From: Beijerinckiaceae bacterium
GTDB taxonomy: Bacteria > Pseudomonadota > Alphaproteobacteria > Rhizobiales > Beijerinckiaceae
Reading direction: 5' to 3'
Assembly: GCA_009773635.1 (NCBI GenBank)
Contig: WSYC01000016.1
Span: 47,485 to 111,484 of the forward strand
Length of the DNA: 64,000 nt
The notes beneath the pieces were generated by a model. It was given only the letters and a program-made list of their open reading frames with translations. It did not search any database and was not told the DNA's origin. The number at the start of each line of letters is the position of its first letter. The stretch's first letter is position 1. The position numbers and the translations under genes were made by a program. This document shows, in pieces, positions 37,999 through 47,254 of this stretch.

Positions 37999-38843
37999 TT
38001 TTCGGTTTCCACAAGGCCTTTGACAAAGAGTTTCTGCATCACGATCACCACCAGCACCGGCGGCAGCATCGCCAGGATGGCGGTCGCCATGGCAAGCTGC
38101 CATTCGGTCAGCGCGTCCTGGGTGACGATCATCTTCTTGATGCCGATGACGATGGTCTGCATGTCGTCGCGCGTCGTGATCAGCAGCGGCCAGAGATACT
38201 GGTTCCAGCCATAGATGAACTGGATCACGAACATCGCGGCAATCGAGGTGATCGAGAGCGGCAACAGGGTATCGAAGAAGAATTTCATCGGCCCGGCGCC
38301 ATCGATGCGCGAGGCCTCGACGAGTTCATCCGGCACGGTCATGAAAAACTGCCGGAACAACAGCGTCGCCGTCGCCGAGGCGATCAGCGGGATCGTCAGC
38401 CCGGCGTAGGTGTCGAGCAGATTGAGATCGGCGACGATCTTGTAGGTCGGGTAGATGCGGACCTCGACCGGCAGCATCAGCGTGACGAAAATCGTCCAGA
38501 ACGCCGCCATCCGGAACGGGAAGCGGAAATAGACCACCGCAAACGCGGAAATCAGCGAGATCGCGATCTTGCCGAGCGCGATGCTCATCGCCATCACCAG
38601 CGAGTTCAGCATCATCACGCCCACCGGCTCGCGCGTGGACGAGCCCGTCCCGACGAACAGCAGCTTGTAGTAATTCTCCAGAAAATGCGGTCCCGGCCGC
38701 AGCGGCATGTGGCCGTTGGCGATGGTGGCCGCATCCCAGGTCGAGGCCACGAAGGCGACATAGACCGGAAAGGCCAGGATCACGATGCCCAGAAGCAGCA
38801 CGAGATGGGGAATAAAATCGAGAATTGAACGACGTTCGACCAT
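37995..38843 (-). CDS. ugpE: glycerol-3-phosphate-type ABC transporter permease UgpE
   Basis: 282 residues with six membrane spans (MalG class). The EAA loop that docks the ATPase is [20 protein letters not shown]. Opening [20 protein letters not shown] fits UgpE. It overlaps ugpC by 4 bases and abuts the creatininase-family gene by one base, so all are in one tightly coupled operon. Confidence 0.92.
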   Translation of the reverse strand: MVERRSILDFIPHLVLLLGIVILAFPVYVAFVASTWDAATIANGHMPLRPGPHFLENYYKLLFVGTGSSTREPVGVMMLNSLVMAMSIALGKIAISLISAFAVVYFRFPFRMAAFWTIFVTLMLPVEVRIYPTYKIVADLNLLDTYAGLTIPLIASATATLLFRQFFMTVPDELVEASRIDGAGPMKFFFDTLLPLSITSIAAMFVIQFIYGWNQYLWPLLITTRDDMQTIVIGIKKMIVTQDALTEWQLAMATAILAMLPPVLVVIVMQKLFVKGLVETEK

Positions 38844-39619
38844 CAGCGCCAGATCTCCGTATTTCCAAGGGCATCGGCCAGCGCAGCCGCAGAAGCCGCC
38901 AGCAGCTTCTCGCCCTTCGCGCGGCTTGCGCGGCGGGCATCGCCGATAACGCCGGTTTCGGTCATGTCCCGGAACGGGCGGTAACGCCCGATCTTGGGCC
39001 GGAGAATAGCCTCCGTCGAGGTGCCCAGCATACCGAAGGCTTCCGGCAACCGCTCGGTTTTCACCGTTTCCGGCGCGATCGCCATCATCAGGGATGTCTC
39101 GACTTCACAGGCGTGCATGCAGCCCTTCTGATCCTCCAGCAAGGGAGCCATCGCCTCCTGTGCAAGGTCAAAAAAGGTCGTCGCCGCGATCTTAAGCCCC
39201 GTCTCCCGGGTAAAATCGGGCAGGAAGGCCGCCATCGCGGCGATGTTGCCGCCATGCCCGTTGACGATCAGCACCCGCGTGAACCCGTGGCGCTGGATGC
39301 TCTTGAGCAAGGCGAGCAGCACCGCGCGATAGGTCGGCAGATCAAAGGTGAAGGTGCCACCAAATGCCATGTGGTGCTCGGCAAGACCGCACCACATCGC
39401 GGGCGCAACGACGACATCGACGCCGGCAGCCGCCTCTGCCCCGGCCTTGCAGACCGCCTCCACCTGATAAGTGTCGACACCAACAGGCAAATGCGGGCCA
39501 TGCTGCTCCATCGAGGCGATCGGCAGAACGACGATCGCATCCGCAGCGGCTTTTGCGCGCAGATCCTCGGCGCTCAGCTCTTTCCAGAGCACGGACGCCT
39601 TTCGGGAGAGGCCGGCCAT
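38843..39619 (-). CDS. creatininase family protein inside the ugp operon
   Basis: About 258 residues of the creatininase superfamily of metal-dependent amidohydrolases, which includes creatininase, the formamide hydrolase ArfB and the peptidase MftE. The metal and catalytic residues look intact: ASMEQHGPHLPVGVDTYQVE (Glu, His, Asp), VNGHGGNIAAM and MHACEVETSLMMA (Glu). Its ATG overlaps the ugpA stop and its stop overlaps the ugpE start, so it is made together with the transporter. The substrate is unknown; it may act on a compound imported by this system. Confidence 0.88.
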   Translation of the reverse strand: MAGLSRKASVLWKELSAEDLRAKAAADAIVVLPIASMEQHGPHLPVGVDTYQVEAVCKAGAEAAAGVDVVVAPAMWCGLAEHHMAFGGTFTFDLPTYRAVLLALLKSIQRHGFTRVLIVNGHGGNIAAMAAFLPDFTRETGLKIAATTFFDLAQEAMAPLLEDQKGCMHACEVETSLMMAIAPETVKTERLPEAFGMLGTSTEAILRPKIGRYRPFRDMTETGVIGDARRASRAKGEKLLAASAAALADALGNTEIWR

Positions 39620-40500
39620 CAGTACTGGACCTTCTTCTCGACGAAGCGGAACTGGATCGCCGTCAACCCGATAACCATCACCATCAGGATCACGCTCTGT
39701 GCCGCCGATCCTCCGAGATCGCCACCGAGGCGGCCATCGTGGAACACCTTGTAGACGAGCGTTTCCGTCGCCTTGGCCGGACCGCCGCCGGTCGTCGCAT
39801 CGATGATGCCGAAGGTATCGAAGAACACGTAGACGATGTTCACGACCAGGAGATAGAACGTGGTCGGCGAGAGCAGCGGGAACGTGATCGTCCAGAAACG
39901 CCGCAACGGCGACGCGCCATCGATCGCGGAAGCCTCGATCACCGATTTCGGGATCGACTGCAGACCGGCGAGAAAGAACAGGAAATTGTAGGAAATCTGC
40001 TTCCAGGTCGCCGCCATCACCACGAGTGCCATGGCGTGGTTGCCATCGAGCAGCGGATTCCACTCGAAGCCAAGCGTGCGGATCGCCTGGCTGACAAGCC
40101 CGAGCGAGGGCTGGAACATGAACAGCCAGAGCACGCCCGCAACCGCCGGCGCCACCGCATAAGGCCAGATCAGCAGCGTCTTGTAGCCGGAGGCGAACTT
40201 GATGTGCTTGTCCGCCTGCACCGCGAGAAGCAGCGAAATCGACAGCGACAGAAACGCGACCACGCTCGAAAACACCAATGTGGTGAGGAGGCTGTGGAAA
40301 TACTCCGGCTTCGAAAACAACAGCGTATAGTTCTCGAACCAGACGAACTGCGTCGAAAGCCCGAAGGCATCCTGAATCAGAAACGATTGATAGACCGCCT
40401 GAATGGCCGGCCAGTAGAAGAAAATAATCGTAACCAAAAGCTGCGGCAGCAGGAGCGCATAAGGCAACAACTTGCCATCAAACGTCACACGCTTTTCCAT
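39619..40500 (-). CDS. ugpA: glycerol-3-phosphate-type ABC transporter permease UgpA
   Basis: 293 residues, six membrane spans (MalF class). Opening [23 protein letters not shown] loop [20 protein letters not shown], and [19 protein letters not shown] are typical of UgpA. A terminator-like hairpin lies between ugpB and this gene, and transcription would have to read through it. The stop overlaps the creatininase-family start. Confidence 0.93.
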   Translation of the reverse strand: MEKRVTFDGKLLPYALLLPQLLVTIIFFYWPAIQAVYQSFLIQDAFGLSTQFVWFENYTLLFSKPEYFHSLLTTLVFSSVVAFLSLSISLLLAVQADKHIKFASGYKTLLIWPYAVAPAVAGVLWLFMFQPSLGLVSQAIRTLGFEWNPLLDGNHAMALVVMAATWKQISYNFLFFLAGLQSIPKSVIEASAIDGASPLRRFWTITFPLLSPTTFYLLVVNIVYVFFDTFGIIDATTGGGPAKATETLVYKVFHDGRLGGDLGGSAAQSVILMVMVIGLTAIQFRFVEKKVQY

Positions 40501-40516
40501 ACCCTACCCCCGGGAC

Positions 40517-40554
40517 AATAAAAAACGGGTCGGACAGCAATATTGCCCGACCCG
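40517..40554 (-). terminator. intrinsic terminator/attenuator between ugpB and ugpA
   Basis: On the minus strand CGGGTCGG, a 13-nt loop, CCGACCCG and then six T. It would stop part of the transcription after ugpB, giving more binding protein than permease, as in many ABC operons. Confidence 0.8.
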
Positions 40555-40570
40555 AAATTATGGGAACTGA

Positions 40571-41893
40571 TCAGCGCGTGACCGTCCGCTCGAAGGCGCG
40601 AAGCATTTCATTGCCACGCTTCACGGCAGAATCGAGTGCGTCCTTGGCACTCTTCTTGCCGGCGAGCGCACTCTCGATTTCCTCAGCCCAGACGTCACGC
40701 ATCTGCACCATGTTGCCGAGGCGCAGGCCACGCGAATTCTCGGTCGGCGGCTTGTTGTTGAGTTCGAGGATCGGGGTCTCGAGATAGGGGTTCGCCTTGT
40801 AGAAGCCGGAGGCCTTCACCTTCTCGTAGGCCGCGAGCGTGATCGGGAGATAGCCCGAAACGGTGTGCAGCTGCGCCTGCCGGTCGGTGTCCGACAGGAA
40901 GGTGAAGAACTTGGCAACGCCCTTGTATTCCTCGGCCTTCTTGCCACCCATGACCCAGAGCGAGGCGCCGCCGAGGGTCGAGTTCTGCGGCGCGCCGGCA
41001 GCATCCGGGTAATACGGCATCGCCGCGTTCGACCATTCGAACTTCGCGTTGGCCTTCACGTTACCGTAAAAACCGGACGAGGTCAGCATGATCGGGCATT
41101 CGCCGGAGGTGAAGCGGCCCTCACCGGTATTGGTGCGGCCGGAATAATCGAAGGTCTTGTCCTTCTGGAGATCCACGAGGTTCTGCAGATGCTTGACGTG
41201 CAGCGGCGAGTTGAACTTCAGCTCGGTGTCGAAGCCGTCGATCCCGTTGGATCTGGTCGCCAGCGGCACGTTGTGCCAGACCGAGAACTGCTCGATGTTG
41301 AGCCAGGTGATCCAGGCCGAGGCAAAACCGCACTTGTCGTGGCCGGCAGCACGCAGCTTCTTGGCGGCATCGAACAGATCCGGCCAGGTCTTCGGCGGCT
41401 TGGCAGGATCAAGCCCGGCCTTCCTGAAGGCATCGTTGTTGATCCACATCACCGAGGACGAGGAATTGAACGGGAACGACAGCATCTCGCCCTTCGAGGT
41501 CGAGTAGTAGCCCGCGACTGCCGGCAGATACGCCTTCGGATCGAATTTTTCGCCAGCGTCGGCCATCAGCTGGTGGACAGGCTTCACGGCGCCCTTGGCC
41601 GCCATCATCGTCGCCGTGCCAACCTCGAACACCTGCATGATGTGCGGCGCATTGCCGGCACGGAACGCGGCGATGCCGGCGTTCATCGTATCCGGGTATG
41701 AGCCCTTGTAGCTGACAACGACCTTGTACTCCTTCTGGCTGGCGTTGAAATCCTCCGCCAGCTTCACGACAACGTCGTTGTTGGCGCCGGTCATGGCGTG
41801 CCACCACTGGATTTCAACCTGCGCCAGAGCCGGCACACTTGAAAGTGCGGTAAAAGCAAAAAGGGTCGCGCCGAGCGTGCGACGAAAAGTCAT
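40571..41893 (-). CDS. ugpB: glycerol-3-phosphate-type ABC transporter substrate-binding protein UgpB
   Basis: 440 residues. Signal peptide MTFRRTLGATLFAFTALSSV with cleavage after ALA; mature start QVEIQWWHAMTGANNDVVVK is characteristic of UgpB. Later stretches FPFNSSSSVMWINNDAFRKA and NSRGLRLGNMVQMRDVWAEE also fit. It captures sn-glycerol-3-phosphate or its diesters in the periplasm. First gene of the operon, preceded by an array of PhoB half-sites, as expected for a phosphate-starvation gene. Confidence 0.93.
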   Translation of the reverse strand: MTFRRTLGATLFAFTALSSVPALAQVEIQWWHAMTGANNDVVVKLAEDFNASQKEYKVVVSYKGSYPDTMNAGIAAFRAGNAPHIMQVFEVGTATMMAAKGAVKPVHQLMADAGEKFDPKAYLPAVAGYYSTSKGEMLSFPFNSSSSVMWINNDAFRKAGLDPAKPPKTWPDLFDAAKKLRAAGHDKCGFASAWITWLNIEQFSVWHNVPLATRSNGIDGFDTELKFNSPLHVKHLQNLVDLQKDKTFDYSGRTNTGEGRFTSGECPIMLTSSGFYGNVKANAKFEWSNAAMPYYPDAAGAPQNSTLGGASLWVMGGKKAEEYKGVAKFFTFLSDTDRQAQLHTVSGYLPITLAAYEKVKASGFYKANPYLETPILELNNKPPTENSRGLRLGNMVQMRDVWAEEIESALAGKKSAKDALDSAVKRGNEMLRAFERTVTR

Positions 41894-41957
41894 GAAAACC
41901 TCCCAATGATTCCCCCGTTAGCAACCCGAACGGGGACCGAGTCCTTGTCGTCGGACT

Positions 41958-42000
41958 CTGTGACAGCCGCATGAAAGAGCAATGACACCGCCATGACAAG
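41958..42000 (-). promoter_or_regulatory. PhoB-binding array (two Pho boxes) upstream of ugpB
   Basis: On the minus strand four 7-bp half-sites TTGTCAT, GTGTCAT, CTTTCAT and CTGTCAC, each starting exactly 11 bases after the last. On the plus strand the TGA cores are at 41961, 41972, 41983 and 41994. This is the tandem arrangement bound by PhoB dimers. It predicts induction of ugpB and the downstream operon when phosphate is low. Confidence 0.88.
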
Positions 42001-42038
42001 GGGTTTTGCGCATTCACCACAAAAATACTTCGCCGGCT

Positions 42039-42614
42039 TCATGTCAACAGGGAGGCCAACCAGGCCGGATGAACACTCCAGCCAAGGAATCCCGCGAGCC
42101 CCATGACGATCCCGACGAGCCCGGAACCCCAGGCCAGAAACAGCAGCGGGAAGCTGGCAACCAGTGCCGAGACCGCGGCAACCGCAATCGCGATGGAGAC
42201 AAAAGCCTCCGAGATATCAAATTGATCGTCGGTCACCCCCAGCGCCTCGATCGCCGGCCGATAGGCTTGCGCTTTCTTGAGCTGCTCCGCCGCCTGCTTG
42301 GTCTGTTTTTCAACGACGCCCTGCTGCACAGCCATTTCCCGGGCGATAACATCCGCCACCGGACCGGGTGCGGCCCCTGCCGCCTGAACACGGAGCTGCA
42401 CCAGCGTCGCCTCCGCCAACCCGAGCTTGAGCTTGGTGCCCTGATATTCACCCCAGCTGTCGACCTCGTCGGCCTTCTGCATCTGCATGTTCTGGACGAT
42501 GTTCCCGTCCTTGATGTTGCAGACCGCCAGGAAAACCGACAGCACCACCACGGTTGCCGCGACGAGGCTGTTGAGGCGCTTGTCCTTGCTTTCGATCTCA
42601 GGCTCGACGTTCAT
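42039..42614 (-). CDS. DUF4337 domain-containing membrane protein
   Basis: About 191 residues. One N-terminal span (LNSLVAATVVVLSVFLAVCN), a soluble helical segment with conserved QADEVDSWGEYQGTKLK-like sequence (KADEVDSWGEYQGTKLK), then two C-terminal spans. This is the DUF4337 architecture; function unknown. The ATG at 42614 has GGAG upstream; the frame is open to 42689 but that part would overlap an unlikely region. It lies upstream of the Pho boxes on the same strand, so the ugp promoter sits between them. Confidence 0.82.
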   Translation of the reverse strand: MNVEPEIESKDKRLNSLVAATVVVLSVFLAVCNIKDGNIVQNMQMQKADEVDSWGEYQGTKLKLGLAEATLVQLRVQAAGAAPGPVADVIAREMAVQQGVVEKQTKQAAEQLKKAQAYRPAIEALGVTDDQFDISEAFVSIAIAVAAVSALVASFPLLFLAWGSGLVGIVMGLAGFLGWSVHPAWLASLLT

Positions 42615-42762
42615 GACGCTCTCCGATTCTGCGTTTGCCGCGAGAGAACACATCGAAGGGGCGGGCAGTGTAAAGCCACGAACAACCACCTCGTCGAGAT
42701 ATCAGGGGATTTCCGGGTCTTGCAGCCGATATTGCCGCCAAAAGGCGCATTCGCGCGCAAAG

Positions 42763-42839
42763 TGGTGATCCCGACTGGATTCGAACCAGTGGCCTACAGT
42801 TTAGGAAACTGCCGCTCTATCCTGCTGAGCTACGGGACC
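42763..42839 (-). tRNA. tRNA-Arg (anticodon CCT)
   Basis: A full 77-nt cloverleaf on the minus strand: acceptor GGTCCCG with CGGGATC (one G-T pair), D arm GCTC/GAGC, anticodon stem GCAGT/ACTGT with loop TTCCTAA giving anticodon CCT (reads AGG), T arm ACTGG-TTCGAAT-CCAGT, discriminator A, and an encoded CCA end. No integrase or attachment-site duplication is seen nearby. Confidence 0.95.
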
Positions 42840-42881
42840 CTATGATCCCGATATCAGAATTTGATCGGGGATTGCACCCTC

Positions 42882-43682
42882 TTGAGGCGGTCTGGTTTAA
42901 ATTTTGCGGTGATGGTCGCGCTTCTGGCATTGAACGGCCACGCGCCAGCCGCACCGCTCGCCCTGCCCTGCGAGCCCGGAGGCGCAATCGGAGCCGAGAT
43001 TATCGACCATAATCCTGACGGCATCCTCCGGATTTCCGGTGGCTACCGCATCCGGCTGGCGAATATCATCTGGCCGGATCATCTCGAACCCAGCCAGCGC
43101 TCACAGCTCCAGACCCTTCTGACCGAGGCACTCAAGGGCCAGCAGATCCGCTGGAAGCCGGCAGCGGGGCCGGATCGCTGGGGCATCACGCCGGCGCATA
43201 TCTTCGTCCGCGAACCCGGCGGCACGCTGGCACCATTCTGGCTTCAGGCCGGGCTGGTCGAAGGCGGGTTTGCGCCAGCCTGGCCGGAGCCATTCGATGC
43301 CGTATGCTGGAAAAAACTCGTTGAACACGAGGCAACGGCGATCAAGGCGCGCCGGGGACATTGGGCGCCGCGCGCCCAGGCGGCCCGCCACCGCACGATC
43401 GAAACCGCCCGCGAGGCCCATGCCGGGCGTAAAATTGCAGCGCTCTGGCGCGTAAAAAGCGTCCGCCCCTGGCGCACGATGCACTTTGTCAATTTCGTGC
43501 CATCATTTCGTGGTGGACCTTCCCTCGGTCTGACACGCAAACAAATGTCCCTGCTGGAGGAGGCCCGGAAGAACCCGACGCTCTGGCAAGGGAAATGGAT
43601 CGTCACCCGTTTCATTGTCGGTTCACAAGGACTATCTAGAGTGAGGGTCGAGAGTATCGACCATATTGGCCCTGTTGAATAA
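42882..43682 (+). CDS. SNase-like (thermonuclease-fold) exported protein, probably non-catalytic
   Basis: About 266 residues. A signal peptide is likely (RR near the start, then VALLALNGHAPAAPLA). The body resembles a staphylococcal-nuclease fold: YRIRLANIIWPDHLEP corresponds to RLxGIDxPE and PDRWGITPAHIFVRE to DxYGRxLAYV. Two of the three catalytic positions appear changed (Glu to Asp in WPD; the second Arg to Ile in DRWGI), so nuclease activity is doubtful. The start is uncertain: TTG at 42882 gives the best signal peptide, while GTG at 42909 and ATG at 42912 are alternatives. Followed 48 bases later by an M48 protease lipoprotein. Confidence 0.65.
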   Translation: MRRSGLNFAVMVALLALNGHAPAAPLALPCEPGGAIGAEIIDHNPDGILRISGGYRIRLANIIWPDHLEPSQRSQLQTLLTEALKGQQIRWKPAAGPDRWGITPAHIFVREPGGTLAPFWLQAGLVEGGFAPAWPEPFDAVCWKKLVEHEATAIKARRGHWAPRAQAARHRTIETAREAHAGRKIAALWRVKSVRPWRTMHFVNFVPSFRGGPSLGLTRKQMSLLEEARKNPTLWQGKWIVTRFIVGSQGLSRVRVESIDHIGPVE

Positions 43683-43730
43683 GGGACGGAGAATCGGGTC
43701 TGATCCGGTGCTTCCGCCCGGAACACATTC

Positions 43731-45254
43731 ATGGACGACCGGACATTTGGCGCGGTGGCAGAGTTGAAATTCCGAAAGCCCGGCATTCGGGGCCATGCTT
43801 TTTCGCGCATGCTCGCGGCCAGCGCGCTGGCGTTGGCGCTTTCAGGCTGCCTCAATGATCCCCTGAGCGTGCCGCCCGTCGAGCCGAGGCGCGTGCAGCT
43901 GCCGGGCACCGGGCCACAGCTTGAGCCCGGCTCGGAACTGGAACGCGAGCACAAGCGCCTCGTTGCGGGTTTCGGCGGCGAATACCGCGCGCCGAAGGTG
44001 CAGGCCCAGCTCAATACGATCGGCGACCGGCTGCGGCTGGTTTCGGATCGCCCGAACGAGTATTTCAAGGTCATCATCCTCAATTCGCCGTCGGTGAACG
44101 CCTTCGCGCTGCCGAATGGTTATGTCTATCTGACGCGCGGGTTGCTGGCGCTGGCGAATGACACCTCGGAAATCGCCTCGGTGGTCGCGCATGAAATTGC
44201 CCATGTCACCGGCCGCCACGCGATGGCGCGTGCCGAACTCGAGAGCCGCTCGGTGCTCGTCAGTCGGGTGATGACTGAGGTGCTGGAAAACCCCGGCGCG
44301 AGCCAGTTCATGCGCGATCAATCCCGCGTCGCGCTCGCCAGCTTCTCGCGCCAGCAGGAAATCGATGCCGACGAGGTCGGCGTGCGCTCGATCGCGAAAG
44401 CGGGGTTCGAGGCGCATGGCGCAACACGGTTTCTCATCGCCCTGGATCGATCCAGCCGGATGCGCGAGGAAATCAGCAGCAAGGCGGGCGACGACAGGAA
44501 CGATATCATGTCGACGCATCCGACAACGCCGGATCGCATCGCCCGCGCGATCGCCGTTGCCCGGCAATATGGTGCTCCCGGCGTCGGCGAGGCCGATCGC
44601 GGCAAGTGGCTGCAAGCGATCGAGGGCCTTGCCTTCGGCGAAGATCCGTCACAAGGCGTCATCCGCGGCCGCGCCTTTATCCACCCGCGCCTGAAATTCA
44701 TGATCGATGCCCCCGATGGTTTCGTGCTCGAAAATTCGCCACAGGCGGTTCTCGGCGTTACCGCCGGCGCGAAAGAAGCGATGCGCCTCGATTCAAACCG
44801 CATCGAAACCAGCAAGAGTCTGACCGCCCTTCTGGCCGAGAACCCGATCGAGGGCCTCAAGGTCGCCGAGATCAAGGAGATGACGATCAACCAGTTTGCG
44901 GCCGCGACCGGCATCGCGCGCGGGCCGGACTGGACCTTCCGCGTGTTCCTGCTGCGCTCGGGCGATCTCGTTTATCGCCTGATTTTCGCGGCTCAGGGTC
45001 TTTCAGCAGCTCAGGATGCGCGGTTTGGCGAGGCCGCGCAGACTTTTCGCCGCCTGCCCGATGATGAAGCCAAGGCGGTCCAGGGGCAGAAAATCCGCCT
45101 GATCACGGCCCAGACAGGAATGCGCCCGGAAGATATTGTCGCCACCTACATGACCGGACAACCGCAGGCGCTCGAACGCTTCTATGTGATCAATGGCCTC
45201 GGGCCGGGGGATGCCCTGCAGCCCGGCGCGAGTTACAAGATTATCGGCGGTTAG
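43731..45254 (+). CDS. M48 family metalloprotease lipoprotein, BepA-like
   Basis: 507 residues. Lipobox LSGC near residue 40; zinc protease motif VVAHEIAHVTGRHAM with the third ligand in QQEIDADEVG. BepA/YfgC-type enzymes degrade misfolded outer-membrane proteins. The C-terminal half (about 310-507) lacks the TPR repeats of E. coli BepA; it has an unclassified domain ending in GPGDALQPGASYKII, reminiscent of a LysM-like end. It follows the SNase-like gene on the same strand and converges with rpoH. Confidence 0.88.
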   Translation: MDDRTFGAVAELKFRKPGIRGHAFSRMLAASALALALSGCLNDPLSVPPVEPRRVQLPGTGPQLEPGSELEREHKRLVAGFGGEYRAPKVQAQLNTIGDRLRLVSDRPNEYFKVIILNSPSVNAFALPNGYVYLTRGLLALANDTSEIASVVAHEIAHVTGRHAMARAELESRSVLVSRVMTEVLENPGASQFMRDQSRVALASFSRQQEIDADEVGVRSIAKAGFEAHGATRFLIALDRSSRMREEISSKAGDDRNDIMSTHPTTPDRIARAIAVARQYGAPGVGEADRGKWLQAIEGLAFGEDPSQGVIRGRAFIHPRLKFMIDAPDGFVLENSPQAVLGVTAGAKEAMRLDSNRIETSKSLTALLAENPIEGLKVAEIKEMTINQFAAATGIARGPDWTFRVFLLRSGDLVYRLIFAAQGLSAAQDARFGEAAQTFRRLPDDEAKAVQGQKIRLITAQTGMRPEDIVATYMTGQPQALERFYVINGLGPGDALQPGASYKIIGG

Positions 45255-45282
45255 GGACGAAATACTTCCGGGGTCCAAGCCC

Positions 45283-46152
45283 TTAACCCATCGCCGAAGC
45301 GATGCGCGGATTGCAGGAGATGAGCGCCTTCTTGAGCTTCTCAAGCGCCCGGTTCTCGATCTGGCGCACACGCTCCTTGGAAATCCCGAGCTTGGTGCCG
45401 AGCGCTTCGAGTGTTTCACCCTCCTCGGAGAGACGGCGCTCGCGCAGGATGCGCAATTCACGTTCGGACAGCACCGTCAGCGCGCTTTGAAGCCATTCAT
45501 AGCGCCGTTCGCTGTCGATGCTGTCGCCGACGATCTCATCGGGCAGCGGTGCGGTGTCCTTGAAGAAATCACCTCGGCTGGCGCTTCCCGATCCATCATC
45601 GGAAACCGGCGCATCGAGCGACGTATCCGGGCCCGAAAGCCGCGCTTCCATCGTCACGACATCCTCGCGCCGGACGCCGACAGCGGTCGCGATCTCCGCG
45701 TGGATGTCGAGATCGGGTTCATCTTCGGCGCGCCGGGCGATCCGCATCCGCAACCGGCGGAGATTGAAGAACAGCGCCTTTTGCGCCGAACTCGTCCCCC
45801 CGCGGACAATCGACCAGTTGCGCAAAACGAAGTCCTGGATGGAAGCCCGGATCCACCAGGTCGCGTAGGTCGAGAAGCGCACCTCGCGCTCGGGGTCGAA
45901 GCGCGCGGCGGCTTCGAGCAGCCCGACATGCCCCTCCTGCACGAGATCCTGCACCGGCAGGCCGTAGTTGCGGAAACGCGCGGCGATCGCGATCACAAGG
46001 CGCATATGCGCGGTTGTCAGCTGATCGAGCGCGCCCTGATCGCCGGTATCGCGCCATTGGATGGCCAACGCATGCTCGTGTTCGCGCGAAAGAAACGGCG
46101 CGTCCATCGCGGCCTTCACGAAAGAACGGCTAATTCCCGAGATCTGGGCCAT
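45283..46152 (-). CDS. rpoH: RNA polymerase sigma-32 factor RpoH
   Basis: 289 residues. Region 2: LTTAHMRLVIAIAARFRNYG and DLVQEGHVGLLEAAARFDPE, then RFSTYATWWIRASIQDFVLR. The RpoH box is SAQKALFFNLRRLRMRIA. Region 4: LSERELRILRERRL and LGISKERVRQIENRALEKLK. Rhizobiales often carry two or more rpoH copies; the neighbourhood (carD, fdxA) resembles that of the rpoH2-type gene, though the subtype is inference. A carD terminator lies just upstream. Confidence 0.93.
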   Translation of the reverse strand: MAQISGISRSFVKAAMDAPFLSREHEHALAIQWRDTGDQGALDQLTTAHMRLVIAIAARFRNYGLPVQDLVQEGHVGLLEAAARFDPEREVRFSTYATWWIRASIQDFVLRNWSIVRGGTSSAQKALFFNLRRLRMRIARRAEDEPDLDIHAEIATAVGVRREDVVTMEARLSGPDTSLDAPVSDDGSGSASRGDFFKDTAPLPDEIVGDSIDSERRYEWLQSALTVLSERELRILRERRLSEEGETLEALGTKLGISKERVRQIENRALEKLKKALISCNPRIASAMG

Positions 46153-46254
46153 GCACGTCTCCCCGTCCTGTCTTTTGACGGTTTACGCCGGCCCCATGCA
46201 TCCGGTTCACCGGACGATCATAAATTTCCTCGAATGCTGAAAAGAAAAGGCCGG

Positions 46255-46292
46255 AAAAAAGAAAAAGGCCTGCGACGATCCGCCACAGGCCT
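46255..46292 (-). terminator. intrinsic terminator of carD
   Basis: On the minus strand AGGCCTG, a 13-nt loop, CAGGCCT and then a T-rich run, 30 bases past the carD stop and before rpoH. It separates the two transcripts. Confidence 0.8.
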
Positions 46293-46322
46293 CCTGATAT
46301 CCTCGAAAGGCACCCGCCAGAA

Positions 46323-46910
46323 TCAGGCGGCTTCCTCGTTCGAATCGTCGTTGTCGGCTTCCGACTCGACTTCGGCCTCGGCGGCGCGCGTACGGCGCGG
46401 CCCCTTGGCAAGGCCCGTCTCGACGCGCTTCATTGCCTCGGTCTCGGTCGAGCCATCGACGGCCGCAACCTCATCCACCAGACGCGCCAGCGCGGTCTCG
46501 AACAGCTGACGCTCGGAATAGGACTGCTCCGGCTGGGCTTCGGACCGATAGAGATCGCGCACAACTTCCGCGACGGCAATAATGTCGCCGGAGTTGATCT
46601 TCGCTTCGTATTCCTGGGCGCGGCGGCTCCACATCGTCCGCTTCACGCGGGCACGCCCGGTAAGAACGTCAAGCGCCTTCGAAATCCCGTCCGCATCCGA
46701 CAGCTTGCGCATGCCAACGCTCGCGACTTTCGCGACCGGAACGCGGAGCGTCATTTTCTCTTTGGCAAAACTGACAACAAAAAGCTCGAGTTTGAAACCT
46801 GCAATCTCCTGTTCTTCGACTGCCGTCACCTGTCCGACGCCATGGGCCGGATAGACGATATATTCGCCCGGCTTGAACCCATCGCGCAGTGCCGTCTTCT
46901 TTGTGTTCAT
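46323..46910 (-). CDS. CarD family transcriptional regulator
   Basis: About 195 residues. The N-terminal RNA-polymerase-interacting domain is clear: FKPGEYIVYPAHGVGQVTAV and FVVSFAKEKMTLRVPVAKV. A helical DNA-binding region follows, with RAQEYEAKINSGDIIAVAEV and YSERQLFETALARLVDEVAA. CarD proteins stabilise open promoter complexes, notably at rRNA promoters. The C-terminal 40 residues are an acidic disordered tail. The ATG at 46910 has GAGGGA 5 bases upstream. Confidence 0.92.
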   Translation of the reverse strand: MNTKKTALRDGFKPGEYIVYPAHGVGQVTAVEEQEIAGFKLELFVVSFAKEKMTLRVPVAKVASVGMRKLSDADGISKALDVLTGRARVKRTMWSRRAQEYEAKINSGDIIAVAEVVRDLYRSEAQPEQSYSERQLFETALARLVDEVAAVDGSTETEAMKRVETGLAKGPRRTRAAEAEVESEADNDDSNEEAA

Positions 46911-47254
46911 CGTGTCCCTCACCATCGCCCGTGCCACCCGAAGGCAGGACGGACGAAACCATGACGGCGGGAAGCCGCCACTTCATTCGGTCCGGGGACC
47001 CCGAAACGGGAATGCCGGACCCTCACCAGTGTGAAGAAAGCCCGCTTGCCGGGCACCCTGGACACAAAAAACCGGCCAAAGCCCGCGCGCAGCTTGCGTG
47101 CAGGCTCTGAAAATCAGTTCAATGGGAAGCAAGGCGCAAGGAAGCGGCCACCTGTCTTTACTGTCAGGGGCACCCTATCACGATTCCACCGCGAAATCAA
47201 AAACTCGCGAAGGAGCTATCGCTGCCGCTGCTTCGGAAGGTTAACGGGCCGCGA
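46911..47254. other. 344-bp intergenic region upstream of carD
   Basis: No gene seen. On the minus strand a weak promoter-like pair TTGATT, 17 bp, TAGGGT lies at 47172-47200 and could drive carD with a leader of about 255 nt. The rest has no clear feature; a GC-rich imperfect inverted repeat near 47085-47110 is not convincing. Confidence 0.45.

Noticed and set aside
42763..42839. tRNA-Arg as an integration site of an island
   Set aside because: No integrase and no repeated tRNA 3' end nearby; flanking genes look like chromosomal core.
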